Source: Arcobacter iocasae (lineage in GTDB: Bacteria > Campylobacterota > Campylobacteria > Campylobacterales > Arcobacteraceae). Taken from it: 64,000 nucleotides of DNA. Positions 16,429-24,799 of this stretch are shown here, one piece after another; position 1 is the first letter of the stretch, and each line of letters starts with the position of its first letter. The DNA is taken from contig NZ_CP090177.1 of assembly GCF_042214795.1 (NCBI RefSeq), forward strand, positions 2,542,001 to 2,606,000. Reading direction: 5' to 3'. The notes below the pieces were generated by a model that made no database searches, was not told where the DNA came from, and worked only from the letters and a program-made list of their open reading frames with translations. A program made the translations under genes and the position numbers.

Positions 16429-17286
16429 TTATTTGACCTCTTTTTTTGTAAGTACTAAATTTAAAACTGCCAAAATTGATGTTGTAATTATCAGTAAAAA
16501 AGATATGGCATTTATAATTGGGGTACTTCCATCTCTTACTTGAAGATATAAATTTATTGGTAAAGTAGTATCTGAACCCACTAAAAATAGGGTAGTATTA
16601 AAGTTTTCAAAACTCATCAAAAAAGCAACAGCACCAGCTCCTATAAGAGCTGGTTTTAAAAATGGTAAAATAATATATCTGATGGTTTCAAACTTTGTAG
16701 CTCCTAAATTTAAAGCAGCATCAGATAAAGAGTTATCAAACTTTTTAAGTCTTGCAGAAACTACTAATAAAACAAAAGTAGAGATAAATGAAAACTGACC
16801 AATAATAACTAACCAAAAACTAGGTCTTAAAATACTAATATCCAAACCAAAAGTATTTTCTATATATGTTCCTGCGCTATTTGTTGCTAGAAGTAGTGAA
16901 ATACCAAGTATTACTCCTGGAATTACTAAAGGAAGAAGCGCTAGAAAATAAAAAGCTTGTTTAAACTTGAACTCTTCCCTTTCAAATAAAAATGCACCCA
17001 TTGTTCCCATAATCAAAGAAAAGATAGATACAAAAAAAGCAGTTTGAATACTGATAATAATGCTTTGTAAACTATTATCATCATGAAATAATCCAAGTCT
17101 ATCTCTTGTATCGGATAAAAACCAATCAAGGGAAAATCCTTTCCAAGGTAAAGTTGGGAAATCAGAATTATTAAATGCTAAAATACAAGTAATAACTAAA
17201 GGTGCAAATAAAAAAACATAAAACAAAGTTATGTAAACTAAAAAAGCAAAATTATATTTTTTGCTTCTTGGCAATGACCTTATCAT
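16429..17286 (-). CDS. ABC transporter permease, PotC-like
   Basis: A 285-residue inner-membrane permease with about six helices. The EAA loop that contacts the ATPase is DAALNLGATKFETIRYIILP. It is of the type found in spermidine/putrescine and related (PotC, YdcV) importers. It overlaps the upstream permease gene by four bases and abuts the GDPD gene. Its substrate is undefined: PotBC-type permeases also serve organic phosphates and other compounds. Confidence 0.88.
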   Translation of the reverse strand: MIRSLPRSKKYNFAFLVYITLFYVFLFAPLVITCILAFNNSDFPTLPWKGFSLDWFLSDTRDRLGLFHDDNSLQSIIISIQTAFFVSIFSLIMGTMGAFLFEREEFKFKQAFYFLALLPLVIPGVILGISLLLATNSAGTYIENTFGLDISILRPSFWLVIIGQFSFISTFVLLVVSARLKKFDNSLSDAALNLGATKFETIRYIILPFLKPALIGAGAVAFLMSFENFNTTLFLVGSDTTLPINLYLQVRDGSTPIINAISFLLIITTSILAVLNLVLTKKEVK

Positions 17287-18140
17287 GATAGAGCCTTTGA
17301 AAGATTTTGTTTGCTAATTTTCAAACCAATCCAAATAATAAGTGAAGATAAAATCAAAAGTAAGAAACCAAAAGCGGCACCTTGATTCCAATTGAAACTT
17401 GCGATAAATTGGTTATAAATTTGCTCTGTAAACCATAAAGAATTTTTCCCACCCATCAAATTTGGAGTTAAATAATTACCAAGTGTTAACATAAATACAA
17501 CTATAGAACCAGATACAATTCCAGGAGCTGCATAGGGAATAATTATTTTGAAAAAGATTACAAATTTTGAAGCACCTAAATCCAATGCTGCTTCAATATA
17601 ACTATCATCCATGCCATCTAATGCAGAAATAAGTGGAACTATCATAAATAACATTGATGTATAAACAAGTCCCATAATCATACTAATATCATTGTATAAC
17701 ATCTCTATTGGCTTATCTATTAGCCCAAACTGCATCAAATAATAGTTTATAACTCCACTTTCCCTAAGTAAAATCATCCAACCATAAACACGCACAAGTT
17801 CACTTACCCAAAATGGCATCAAAAGAAGTATTGTCAAAAATCCTTTATATTTGGGCGAAACAACTTTTGTAATATAAAAAGCGATAGGAAAGGTTACTAC
17901 AAAAGTTAAAAATGTCACAAGAATAGAGTATGTAGCAGTTCTAACAAAAGTATACCAATATATATTTTCTTTAAAAAATGCATTGTAGTTGCTAAAACTC
18001 CAAACCATATCACCAACATCATTTTCTACTTTTAATGACATAAGCAGTAAATCAATTTGTGGCAAAATTATAAGTAAAAAAAGCCATAAAAATACTGGAA
18101 TAAAGAATATAAAAAATCCTAATTTAATATGCTTTTTCAT
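17283..18140 (-). CDS. ABC transporter permease, PotB-like
   Basis: A 285-residue inner-membrane permease, first of the pair. The EAA loop is EAALDLGASKFVIFFKIIIP. The central stretch FWVSELVRVYGWMILLRESG is characteristic of PotB/YdcU-type permeases. It is flanked by four-base overlaps with the ATPase gene and the second permease gene, so the complex is made stoichiometrically from one message. Confidence 0.88.
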   Translation of the reverse strand: MKKHIKLGFFIFFIPVFLWLFLLIILPQIDLLLMSLKVENDVGDMVWSFSNYNAFFKENIYWYTFVRTATYSILVTFLTFVVTFPIAFYITKVVSPKYKGFLTILLLMPFWVSELVRVYGWMILLRESGVINYYLMQFGLIDKPIEMLYNDISMIMGLVYTSMLFMIVPLISALDGMDDSYIEAALDLGASKFVIFFKIIIPYAAPGIVSGSIVVFMLTLGNYLTPNLMGGKNSLWFTEQIYNQFIASFNWNQGAAFGFLLLILSSLIIWIGLKISKQNLSKALS

Positions 18141-19204
18141 GACTTATAACACTTACAATCTTCTAAATGAACACCAGCTTTTACTATGTCATCTTTTTGA
18201 ATATGAGTAAACTCTCTATTTTGAGGAAGAGAGACCATTATTTCATGATTATTATCTAAAAAGCTTGCTAGTATTTTTGTATTTGAACCATCAAAAAGTA
18301 TTGTTTTTACCTTTAAATCAAAATAGTTCATATCCTTTTCCCCAATTTTTGGAAATAGGGCTATGGCTTCTGGTCTTATAAATAAAGTACAATCTTTTTG
18401 TATATCAGTATCTATAAATTTTACTAAAAAATTAAGCTCTTCTTTTGTTTTAACTGAGTTTTCATTTTCTTTATAAGCTTGAAACTTATTTGTTTCCCCC
18501 ACAAAAGATGCTACAAAACTAGTCTTTGGATTTGAGTATAGATTTTGAGGAGTATCTATTTGTTCTAATTTACCTTTATTCATAACTGCCACTTTATCAC
18601 TCATAACTAAAGCTTCAGATTGGTCGTGAGTTATATAAATAAATGTCGTGCCAATTTCATTTTGAAGTTTTTTTAACTCTATTTTCATCTGTTCCCTAAG
18701 CTTCAAATCTAAAGCTCCTAAAGGCTCATCTAAAAGTAAAATTGAAGGTGAAAGTACAAGTGATCTAGCTATGGCAACTCTTTGTTTTTGTCCACCTGAG
18801 AGTTCTTGTACATTGTGATTTAAATAATCACTTAAATGAACTCTCTCTAACATAGATTTGACTTTTATTTCTATCTCTTTTTTGGGAACATTTTGTCTTT
18901 TTAAGCCAAAGGCTACATTTTCTTGGACATTCATCATGGGAAATAGTGCTAAGTTTTGAAAAACAAGATTTACAGGTCTTTTATTTGGTGGTATTCCTAT
19001 CATCTCTTTGTTATTGATAATTATATTCCCTGAACTTGGTTCTAAAAACCCAGCTATCATTCTAAGTAATGTTGTCTTTCCACAACCTGATGGTCCCAAA
19101 ATAGAAAAAAACTTTCCTTCTTCCACTTGAAAGTTTATCCCATTAACAGCTTTATAATCTCCAAAGGTCTTTTTGAGATTTTTTATATTTAAAATATTTT
19201 GCAT
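18137..19204 (-). CDS. ABC transporter ATP-binding protein, PotA-like
   Basis: A 355-residue ATPase of the PotA/UgpC group. Walker A is GPSGCGKTT, the signature is ELSGGQKQRVAIARS, Walker B is SILLLDEPLGALD and the switch histidine follows in IYITHDQSEALVMSD. The last 110 or so residues form a TOBE/OB regulatory domain. It energises the PotBC-like permeases on either side of the operon and overlaps the next gene by four bases. Confidence 0.92.
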   Translation of the reverse strand: MQNILNIKNLKKTFGDYKAVNGINFQVEEGKFFSILGPSGCGKTTLLRMIAGFLEPSSGNIIINNKEMIGIPPNKRPVNLVFQNLALFPMMNVQENVAFGLKRQNVPKKEIEIKVKSMLERVHLSDYLNHNVQELSGGQKQRVAIARSLVLSPSILLLDEPLGALDLKLREQMKIELKKLQNEIGTTFIYITHDQSEALVMSDKVAVMNKGKLEQIDTPQNLYSNPKTSFVASFVGETNKFQAYKENENSVKTKEELNFLVKFIDTDIQKDCTLFIRPEAIALFPKIGEKDMNYFDLKVKTILFDGSNTKILASFLDNNHEIMVSLPQNREFTHIQKDDIVKAGVHLEDCKCYKS

Positions 19205-19245
19205 GATTTTCCTATGATAAGGGGAAGATTATTCCCCTTACTATT

Positions 19246-20307
19246 TTATTGTGCAGATTTTACTAAATCTAAGGTTCTACCTTCTATTTTTTCTAATTTT
19301 GCAGGTACTGGTGGATACCAATTTATATTATCAATATCTTTTTGGCTAAATGTTCTTTCAAAGTTATCTTTTTTCTCAGGATTTAATAGTTTAAGTGCGC
19401 CATTTGAGGCTGTACCATAACCTTGATCATTTGTAAAATAAGCTGCATTTTCTGGTTTTAACATAAAGTTAATCCATTTATACGCACCATCAATATTTTT
19501 TGCTTTTGAAGGAATAGCAAAAGTATCAATCCAACCTAATGCTCCACTTTTTGGTGCAACAAAGTCAATATCTGGATTTTCTTTGTGTAGTTTCCAACCA
19601 CCACCGTCCCATCCCATGGCAACAGTAACTTCTCCACTTCTTAACATACTTAAAAGTGCATCTCCATTTGCCCAATAGTTATGTACTAAAGGTTTTGCCG
19701 CAATTAAATCTTTCTCAACTGAATTCATTAAAGAAGAATATGCCGCAATATCTGAGTATTTTTTAAAAGGATCAACACCTTTCCCAAATGCAACAGCAAT
19801 CAAAGTTGGTCTTTTTAATCTATAAGAGATCTTTCCAGCATATTTTGGATTTAATAAATCACTATAATCTTTAGCATCAGGAGCTAATTTTTTATTAACA
19901 ATTAAACCAGAAGTTCCATAACAAAAAGGTACTGCATATGATTCACCTTTTACTTTTGTATTGTTTTTAACAGCAGTTAACATAGATGGAACAACATTTG
20001 CTGTTGTGATTTTTGAATAATCTATTGGCATATAGATTTTATATTTTGCTTGTACTGAACTTATTCTATCTTGAGAAGGCTGTGCAAGGTCAAATCCTGC
20101 GCCTCTTGTTGCTCTTAATTTTGCAATCATCTCTTCATTATTTGAATATGTAAGTTCAACATTTATGCCTGTTTCTTTTTCAAATTTCTCAACTAAAGCT
20201 TGAGGTGCATATCCTTTCCATGTAAGGATTTTAAGTGTATCATTGGCAAATAAATTACTACTAAGTAAAGCAGTTGTAGCAACAGCTAAAAGGGCTAATT
20301 TTTTCAT
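19246..20307 (-). CDS. Periplasmic substrate-binding protein, PotD-like
   Basis: A 353-residue exported binding protein. The signal peptide KKLALLAVATTALLSSNLFA is followed by the mature start NDTLKILTWKGYAPQ, which is typical of the PotD/PotF class. It is the first gene of the operon and provides substrate specificity. Polyamine binders carry a set of acidic and aromatic residues, but I cannot judge pocket residues reliably from sequence alone. Divergence from an LsrK-like kinase gene and linkage to a GDPD gene suggest an organic phosphate or sugar-like ligand as much as a polyamine. Confidence 0.88.
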   Translation of the reverse strand: MKKLALLAVATTALLSSNLFANDTLKILTWKGYAPQALVEKFEKETGINVELTYSNNEEMIAKLRATRGAGFDLAQPSQDRISSVQAKYKIYMPIDYSKITTANVVPSMLTAVKNNTKVKGESYAVPFCYGTSGLIVNKKLAPDAKDYSDLLNPKYAGKISYRLKRPTLIAVAFGKGVDPFKKYSDIAAYSSLMNSVEKDLIAAKPLVHNYWANGDALLSMLRSGEVTVAMGWDGGGWKLHKENPDIDFVAPKSGALGWIDTFAIPSKAKNIDGAYKWINFMLKPENAAYFTNDQGYGTASNGALKLLNPEKKDNFERTFSQKDIDNINWYPPVPAKLEKIEGRTLDLVKSAQ

Positions 20308-20336
20308 CTTTTCTCCTAAGTTTTATATAACTAGTG

Positions 20337-20342
20337 ATTATA
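20337..20342 (-). promoter_or_regulatory. Probable -10 element for the PotD-like operon
   Basis: On the minus strand TATAAT lies about 30 bases upstream of the start codon, with AGGAG as the ribosome-binding site between. No good -35 is evident, as is usual in AT-rich Campylobacterota promoters. Confidence 0.45.
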
Positions 20343-20456
20343 TTAGAGATTTATTACATAAAAGTAACAACAACATCTTGTAAGTATAATAAATCCTTTT
20401 TGCTTATTTATTCTTTAAATAGACTTAAAGTTAATAATTTGTTTATTATAATTATA

Positions 20457-20465
20457 TGCTATAAT
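20457..20465 (+). promoter_or_regulatory. Extended -10 promoter for the lsrK-like gene
   Basis: TGCTATAAT is a perfect extended -10 element, placed about 80 bases before the TTG start at 20546. The 238-base interval between the divergent PotD-like gene and this kinase gene otherwise holds only AT-rich sequence. I see no SorC/LsrR-type operator. Confidence 0.55.
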
Positions 20466-20545
20466 CAAGTAATTAAAGAAATAAAATTTTTTATAATATT
20501 ATTTATAATTGGCAATTGCTAGTTTTATTCTAATTGGAGAGCATA

Positions 20546-22108
20546 TTGAAATATTTAATGGCCATTGATGCAGGAACAGGTAGCGTTCGGGCGGTTATTT
20601 TTGATACAAATGGAAATCAAATAAGTGTAGGTCAAAGGGAATGGATGCATTTAGAAGATGAAGGTGTTAAATATAGTATGAGCTTCGACTTTACTACAAA
20701 CTGGCAACTATGTATTGATTGTATAAAAGAAGCAATTGAAAAATCACAAATAAATTCAAATGATATTTTAGCCCTTAGTTCTACAAGTATGAGAGAAGGT
20801 ATTGTTTTATACGATAAAGATGGAAATGAGCTTTGGGGTGTTGCAAATGTTGATGCAAGAGCTGGTGCAGAGGTTAAGTTTTTAAAAGAACATTTTCAAG
20901 GCATAGAAGAAGAGTTTTATCACACTTCTGGTCAAACATTTGCATTAGGAGCACTTCCTAGAATCTTGTGGCTTAAAAATAATAGACCTAAAGTCTATGA
21001 AAAAGTAGCAAAAATTTCTATGATTGGTGATTGGATTTTAGCAAAATTAAGTGGGGTAATTGCAAGTGACCCAAGCAATGCAGGAACTACTGGAATATTT
21101 TCACTTCTTAATAGAACATGGGATACTTCTCAGGCTTTAAAAATTGGACTAAAAGATGATATCTTTCCTCCTTGTTATGAAGTAGGGACTGTTATTGGAT
21201 TGGTTAATGAAAAAGCTTCACAAGAAACAGGACTTTCAAATAATACAAAAGTCGTAATGGGTGGAGGAGATGTTCAATTAGGCTCTGCTGGATTAGGAGT
21301 TGTAGAAGTTGGACAAGTAGCAGTTCTTGGTGGTTCTTTTTGGCAACAAATTGTAAATATATCATCTGATATTTATCCTCCTTCAAATATGAGTTTAAGA
21401 GTCAATCCCCATGTTATCCCAAATCAATCCCAAGCAGAGGGTATTACCTTTTTTTCTGGACTTATTATGAGATGGTTTAGGGATGCTTTTTGTGATATGG
21501 AAAAACTTGAATCAAAAGAAAAAAATCTCGATGTTTATGAAATACTTGAAGAAAAAGCAAAAGATGTTCCTGTTGGTTCATATGGAATCATGCCTATTTT
21601 TTCTGATTCTATGAAGTATGGTAAATGGTACCATGCTGCACCTTCTTTTATAAATTTAAGTATTGATTCAAATATTTGTAATAAGGCTTCTATGTTTAGA
21701 TCTTTGGAAGAAAATGCTTGTATCGTATCTTCTATAAATTTAGAAAAAGTAGAAGCTTTTACAAAGCTAAAATTTGATGAAATAGTATTTGCAGGTGGAG
21801 CTAGTAGGGGAAAACTTTGGCCTCAAATATTAGCAGATGTAACTGGCTGTAAAATCAAAATACCAAAAGTAACAGAAGCAACAGCTCTTGGAGCTGCAAT
21901 GGCTGCTGGTGTTGGGGCTGGTATTTTTGAAACACTTAGTTTGGCTTCAAAAGAGTTAGTTGTTTGGGATAAAGAGTATTTACCAAACCTTGAAAATAAA
22001 AAGATATATGATGATATAAAAGAAAAATGGATAAAAATTTATAATAAACAATTAGAACTAGTAGATAATGGCTTAACTAATTCTATGTGGAAAGCACCAG
22101 GAGTATAA
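20546..22108 (+). CDS. lsrK: Autoinducer-2 kinase LsrK-like FGGY carbohydrate kinase
   Basis: FGGY-family kinase of 520 residues that follows E. coli LsrK closely from end to end, as I remember that sequence: YLMAIDAGTGSVRAVIFD at the start, SMREGIVLYDKDG, VNPHVIP, MRWFRDAFCDMEKL, MPIFSD, WYHAAPSFINLSID, the ATP-site block VFAGGASRGKLWPQILADV and the closing WKAPG. LsrK phosphorylates the quorum signal DPD (autoinducer-2) in the cytoplasm. TTG 20546 fits the ribosome-binding site GGAGA, whereas the TTG 12 bases upstream overlaps that site. No LsrACDB transporter or LsrR is in the window. A cupin gene starts on the next base, and a PotABCD-like transporter is divergent. Confidence 0.85.
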   Translation: MKYLMAIDAGTGSVRAVIFDTNGNQISVGQREWMHLEDEGVKYSMSFDFTTNWQLCIDCIKEAIEKSQINSNDILALSSTSMREGIVLYDKDGNELWGVANVDARAGAEVKFLKEHFQGIEEEFYHTSGQTFALGALPRILWLKNNRPKVYEKVAKISMIGDWILAKLSGVIASDPSNAGTTGIFSLLNRTWDTSQALKIGLKDDIFPPCYEVGTVIGLVNEKASQETGLSNNTKVVMGGGDVQLGSAGLGVVEVGQVAVLGGSFWQQIVNISSDIYPPSNMSLRVNPHVIPNQSQAEGITFFSGLIMRWFRDAFCDMEKLESKEKNLDVYEILEEKAKDVPVGSYGIMPIFSDSMKYGKWYHAAPSFINLSIDSNICNKASMFRSLEENACIVSSINLEKVEAFTKLKFDEIVFAGGASRGKLWPQILADVTGCKIKIPKVTEATALGAAMAAGVGAGIFETLSLASKELVVWDKEYLPNLENKKIYDDIKEKWIKIYNKQLELVDNGLTNSMWKAPGV

Positions 22109-22483
22109 ATGAAATTAACAAATGAGAACGAACACGAGTATAGATTTGGAACACATGGACCAAAATATCTTACAAAAGGTCCTATGGTAGATATGGGAGT
22201 TGTTGTAATTGGGGTAGGAGAAGAACATCCTTGTCACAAACATGTAAAACAAGAAGAGTCATTTTTTGTTTTAGAAGGAGAGTGTAGTGTCTATCTTGAT
22301 GGTGTAAAAGTTATAATTAGAAAAGGCGATTATTTGCAGTGTGAACTAGGTGAGTCTCATATGTTTATAAATGAAAGCGAAAAGCCTTTTAAAGCAGTTT
22401 TCATAAAAGCTCCACACTCTGAAGTGAAAGATTCTGTGTATATTGATTGGAAGCCTGGGCAAGAATTTATAAAAGAGGTTTAA
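22109..22483 (+). CDS. Small cupin-domain protein
   Basis: A 124-residue single cupin. The metal-binding motif 1 is PCHKHVKQEESFFVLEGE and motif 2 is GDYLQCELGESHMF, so the ligand histidines and glutamate are present. It directly follows the lsrK-like kinase gene with no gap, so it probably acts on the same metabolite, for example as a sugar-phosphate isomerase or a sensor. No closer assignment is possible. Confidence 0.85.
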   Translation: MKLTNENEHEYRFGTHGPKYLTKGPMVDMGVVVIGVGEEHPCHKHVKQEESFFVLEGECSVYLDGVKVIIRKGDYLQCELGESHMFINESEKPFKAVFIKAPHSEVKDSVYIDWKPGQEFIKEV

Positions 22484-22485
22484 AA

Positions 22486-23256
22486 ATGGAGTTAAAAAAA
22501 AATCTGTACTTTATTCTTGAAAGACCAGCAAATCATAAATATGGAATGTTTGTTCAAGCTATTATTTATATAAATATATTTGCTAGTATTTTAATTTTAT
22601 TTTTAGAAACAGAAGATTCTTTAAAAGGTTATATGCATATTTTAAATTATATTAATATATTTAGTATAGGAGTTTTTACTATAGAATATATTGCAAGAAT
22701 ATATTGTATAAATTTTGATAATAAGAAAAAAAGAGTTAAATATATTTTATCACCTTTTATGATTATTGATTTATTAGTATTATTACCTTTTTATTTATCA
22801 TTTTTGCCTTTTTTAAATATAGATTTAGCATTTCTTAGAACTTTGAGAGTTTTAAGAATTTTCAAACTTTTTAGACTTGGGAAATTTATTGAGTTTGATA
22901 ATATATTAGCCCAAATTGTAAAAGAGAAAAAAGAGGAGTTTATATTTATTTTAATAGCTTCTGTTATAATATTATTTACAATATCACCTTTAGTATATTT
23001 TGCAGAACATGATGCACAACCAACAGTGTTTAAAAGTATGTTTGATTCTCTTTGGTGGTCAGTTATAACATTTACAACTGTTGGATATGGAGATATGTAT
23101 CCCATAACAGGTTTTGGAAGAATATTAGCTACATTTTTAAGTATATTTGGAATAGCTTTTTATGCAATACCTGGTTCAATATTAACATCTGCATTTTTAG
23201 ATAAGATGAATCATAAAAAGCATTATAAAGAAGAAAATAATAGTGATGAGAAATAA
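22486..23256 (+). CDS. Voltage-gated potassium channel (Kv-like)
   Basis: A 257-residue six-helix ion channel. The S4 sensor FLRTLRVLRIFKLFRLG has basic residues at every third position, and the pore helix and filter read TFTTVGYGDMYP, the K+ signature. S6 follows, and then a short charged tail. It forms a tetrameric inner-membrane K+ channel. I start it at ATG 22486 behind AGAGG, because the open frame reaches back into the cupin gene. With only two bases between them, it may be co-transcribed with lsrK-cupin, although the functions look unrelated. Confidence 0.92.
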   Translation: MELKKNLYFILERPANHKYGMFVQAIIYINIFASILILFLETEDSLKGYMHILNYINIFSIGVFTIEYIARIYCINFDNKKKRVKYILSPFMIIDLLVLLPFYLSFLPFLNIDLAFLRTLRVLRIFKLFRLGKFIEFDNILAQIVKEKKEEFIFILIASVIILFTISPLVYFAEHDAQPTVFKSMFDSLWWSVITFTTVGYGDMYPITGFGRILATFLSIFGIAFYAIPGSILTSAFLDKMNHKKHYKEENNSDEK

Positions 23257-23264
23257 GGGCTAAG

Positions 23265-24221
23265 ATGGAAAAAAGAGTATTAGAAATCGAGAAACTAAAA
23301 GCAGCGCTAGGTGAAAGTTTAACACAAGAAGAGATAGAAAGAAAATTGAAAGAAAAACTAGAAGATATAGAAGAAGAAAATACTTCTAAAAATGAAATCA
23401 AACAAGAACTTATGGATGATGAAATAAAAACGCCTAAAAATATTGAAGAGATTAAAGAAGAAATTCTTGAAGAAACCGAAGAAATAGAACAGCTAAAAGA
23501 AGAGTTTCTTGAAAAGTCTGAAGAAATAGAAGAATTATTAGAAGAAGAACCAGCAGATTTCGAAATTCAAGTAGAAGAGATAAGTGCTGAAAAACTAGCA
23601 CTTTTAAATAAAAGAAGAATGGAAGATTTAAAAGCTAACAAAAAAAGTTCTATAAATATTCTTATATATCTTTTCTCTTTTGTTGCTATTTTATTAATAA
23701 TTTTTGCAGCTTATTTATTTATGAATAAACCTGCTGTAAAAGAAGTTGTTGTTTATAAAAAAAGTGAACCAAAAGAGATAATTAAAGAAGTAGTAAAAGA
23801 AAAAATAGTTCCAGCAAAAGAAATTGATGATAAACAATTAAAAAGTTACTTTAATTCAAATAAGTATGAAATTTACAAATGCTATGATTTTAAAGTAGGT
23901 ATTGCAACTTTTCCTAATGAGTGTAAAAAACCACTAAAAGAATTTTTAGCAAAAAATAAAGATAGTTTTAAATTAGAAATTACAGGAGTAATTTCACCTG
24001 ATGATATTGACTTGGTTAAAAAAGTTAACTTAGGTGATGCAAGTGCTAAAATGAGAGAATACATTGTAAGAGGCTTTTCAAGAGAGAGAGTTTTAGAAAC
24101 CTCTTTTTACATAAGAGATGTTTTAAAAGATGATGTTATTTTAACCCCTGTTAATTATTATGTTACATCAAAAAAAGTGAGCAAAGGTGTTATTATAAAA
24201 GCCTATTATTTAGAAAAATAA
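23265..24221 (+). CDS. Membrane-anchored coiled-coil protein of unknown function
   Basis: A 318-residue protein in three parts. Residues 1-125 are extremely acidic and helical, rich in EE and IEEI repeats, and should form a cytoplasmic coiled coil. One membrane helix follows near 137-158 (INILIYLFSFVAILLIIF). The rest is periplasmic: a Lys/Glu linker and a domain with two cysteines (EIYKCYDF and PNECKK) and a segment, DASAKMREYIVRGFSRERV, that faintly recalls the OmpA-like RxxxVrdyL helix. I cannot assign a family. It follows the Kv gene by eight bases and ends in a hairpin terminator. Confidence 0.75.
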   Translation: MEKRVLEIEKLKAALGESLTQEEIERKLKEKLEDIEEENTSKNEIKQELMDDEIKTPKNIEEIKEEILEETEEIEQLKEEFLEKSEEIEELLEEEPADFEIQVEEISAEKLALLNKRRMEDLKANKKSSINILIYLFSFVAILLIIFAAYLFMNKPAVKEVVVYKKSEPKEIIKEVVKEKIVPAKEIDDKQLKSYFNSNKYEIYKCYDFKVGIATFPNECKKPLKEFLAKNKDSFKLEITGVISPDDIDLVKKVNLGDASAKMREYIVRGFSRERVLETSFYIRDVLKDDVILTPVNYYVTSKKVSKGVIIKAYYLEK

Positions 24222-24226
24222 TAGGC
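24201..24226. terminator. Bidirectional terminator after coiled-coil gene
   Basis: GCCTATTATTT and AAATAATAGGC form a perfect 11-base stem with an AGAA loop, followed by a T-rich tract. It includes the stop codon of the coiled-coil gene and precedes the end of the convergent HugZ-like gene. Confidence 0.8.
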
Positions 24227-24232
24227 AATATT

Positions 24233-24712
24233 TTATTTATGAGAGATATTTTTCTCAATTAATTTACCATTTTCATTCATCAAATAAGCAGCTCCAAAAC
24301 CTAAAACTAAAGATTTATCTTTTGGAGTTAGTTCAACTATTTTAAAATCTTTCATTTTTTTGATAAAAGATAAGCTATCTCCATATCTTTTATCAAATAA
24401 CTCAAAATATTTTTCACCTTCAACTATTTTACATGAGGCAGAAAAATATAATCTTTTTCTAGCATAAATATGTGAAGCATCTTTTTCATCTTCTATTAAA
24501 AATGCATGGGCTTTTAAAGTAGCTTCAATATTTTTATAGTGTGGTAGAGAAGAACTCATGACAACATAAAATTTATCATCATCCTCCACAAAGGGTGAGT
24601 AACTTGTAAGCGGTTCATTATCTTTACTTGTAGTTGAAAGTGTTAAAGAGAATTTGTCTTTTGGAAAAGTTTTAAATGCATCAATTATCTCTTCATTTGT
24701 TAGTTTATTCAT
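24233..24712 (-). CDS. HugZ-like pyridoxamine-oxidase-fold protein
   Basis: A 159-residue split-barrel protein of the PNPOx family. SYSPFVEDDDKFYVVMSS, IEDEKDASHIYARKRLYF and the later GFGAAYLM resemble the HugZ/HutZ heme-utilisation group known in Helicobacter and Campylobacter. It is shorter than HugZ (about 250 residues) because the N-terminal portion is missing. The start at ATG 24712 has AAAGGA upstream; the ATG six codons earlier does not. It could bind heme or flavin. Activity is not predictable. Confidence 0.78.
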   Translation of the reverse strand: MNKLTNEEIIDAFKTFPKDKFSLTLSTTSKDNEPLTSYSPFVEDDDKFYVVMSSSLPHYKNIEATLKAHAFLIEDEKDASHIYARKRLYFSASCKIVEGEKYFELFDKRYGDSLSFIKKMKDFKIVELTPKDKSLVLGFGAAYLMNENGKLIEKNISHK

Positions 24713-24799
24713 AGATTTCCTTTTTTGCATTATATATTTAAAATATTAAAATAAATTAAAAAGGTTATTTTAGTAAAATAGTATAAATAAAGGGGTTTT

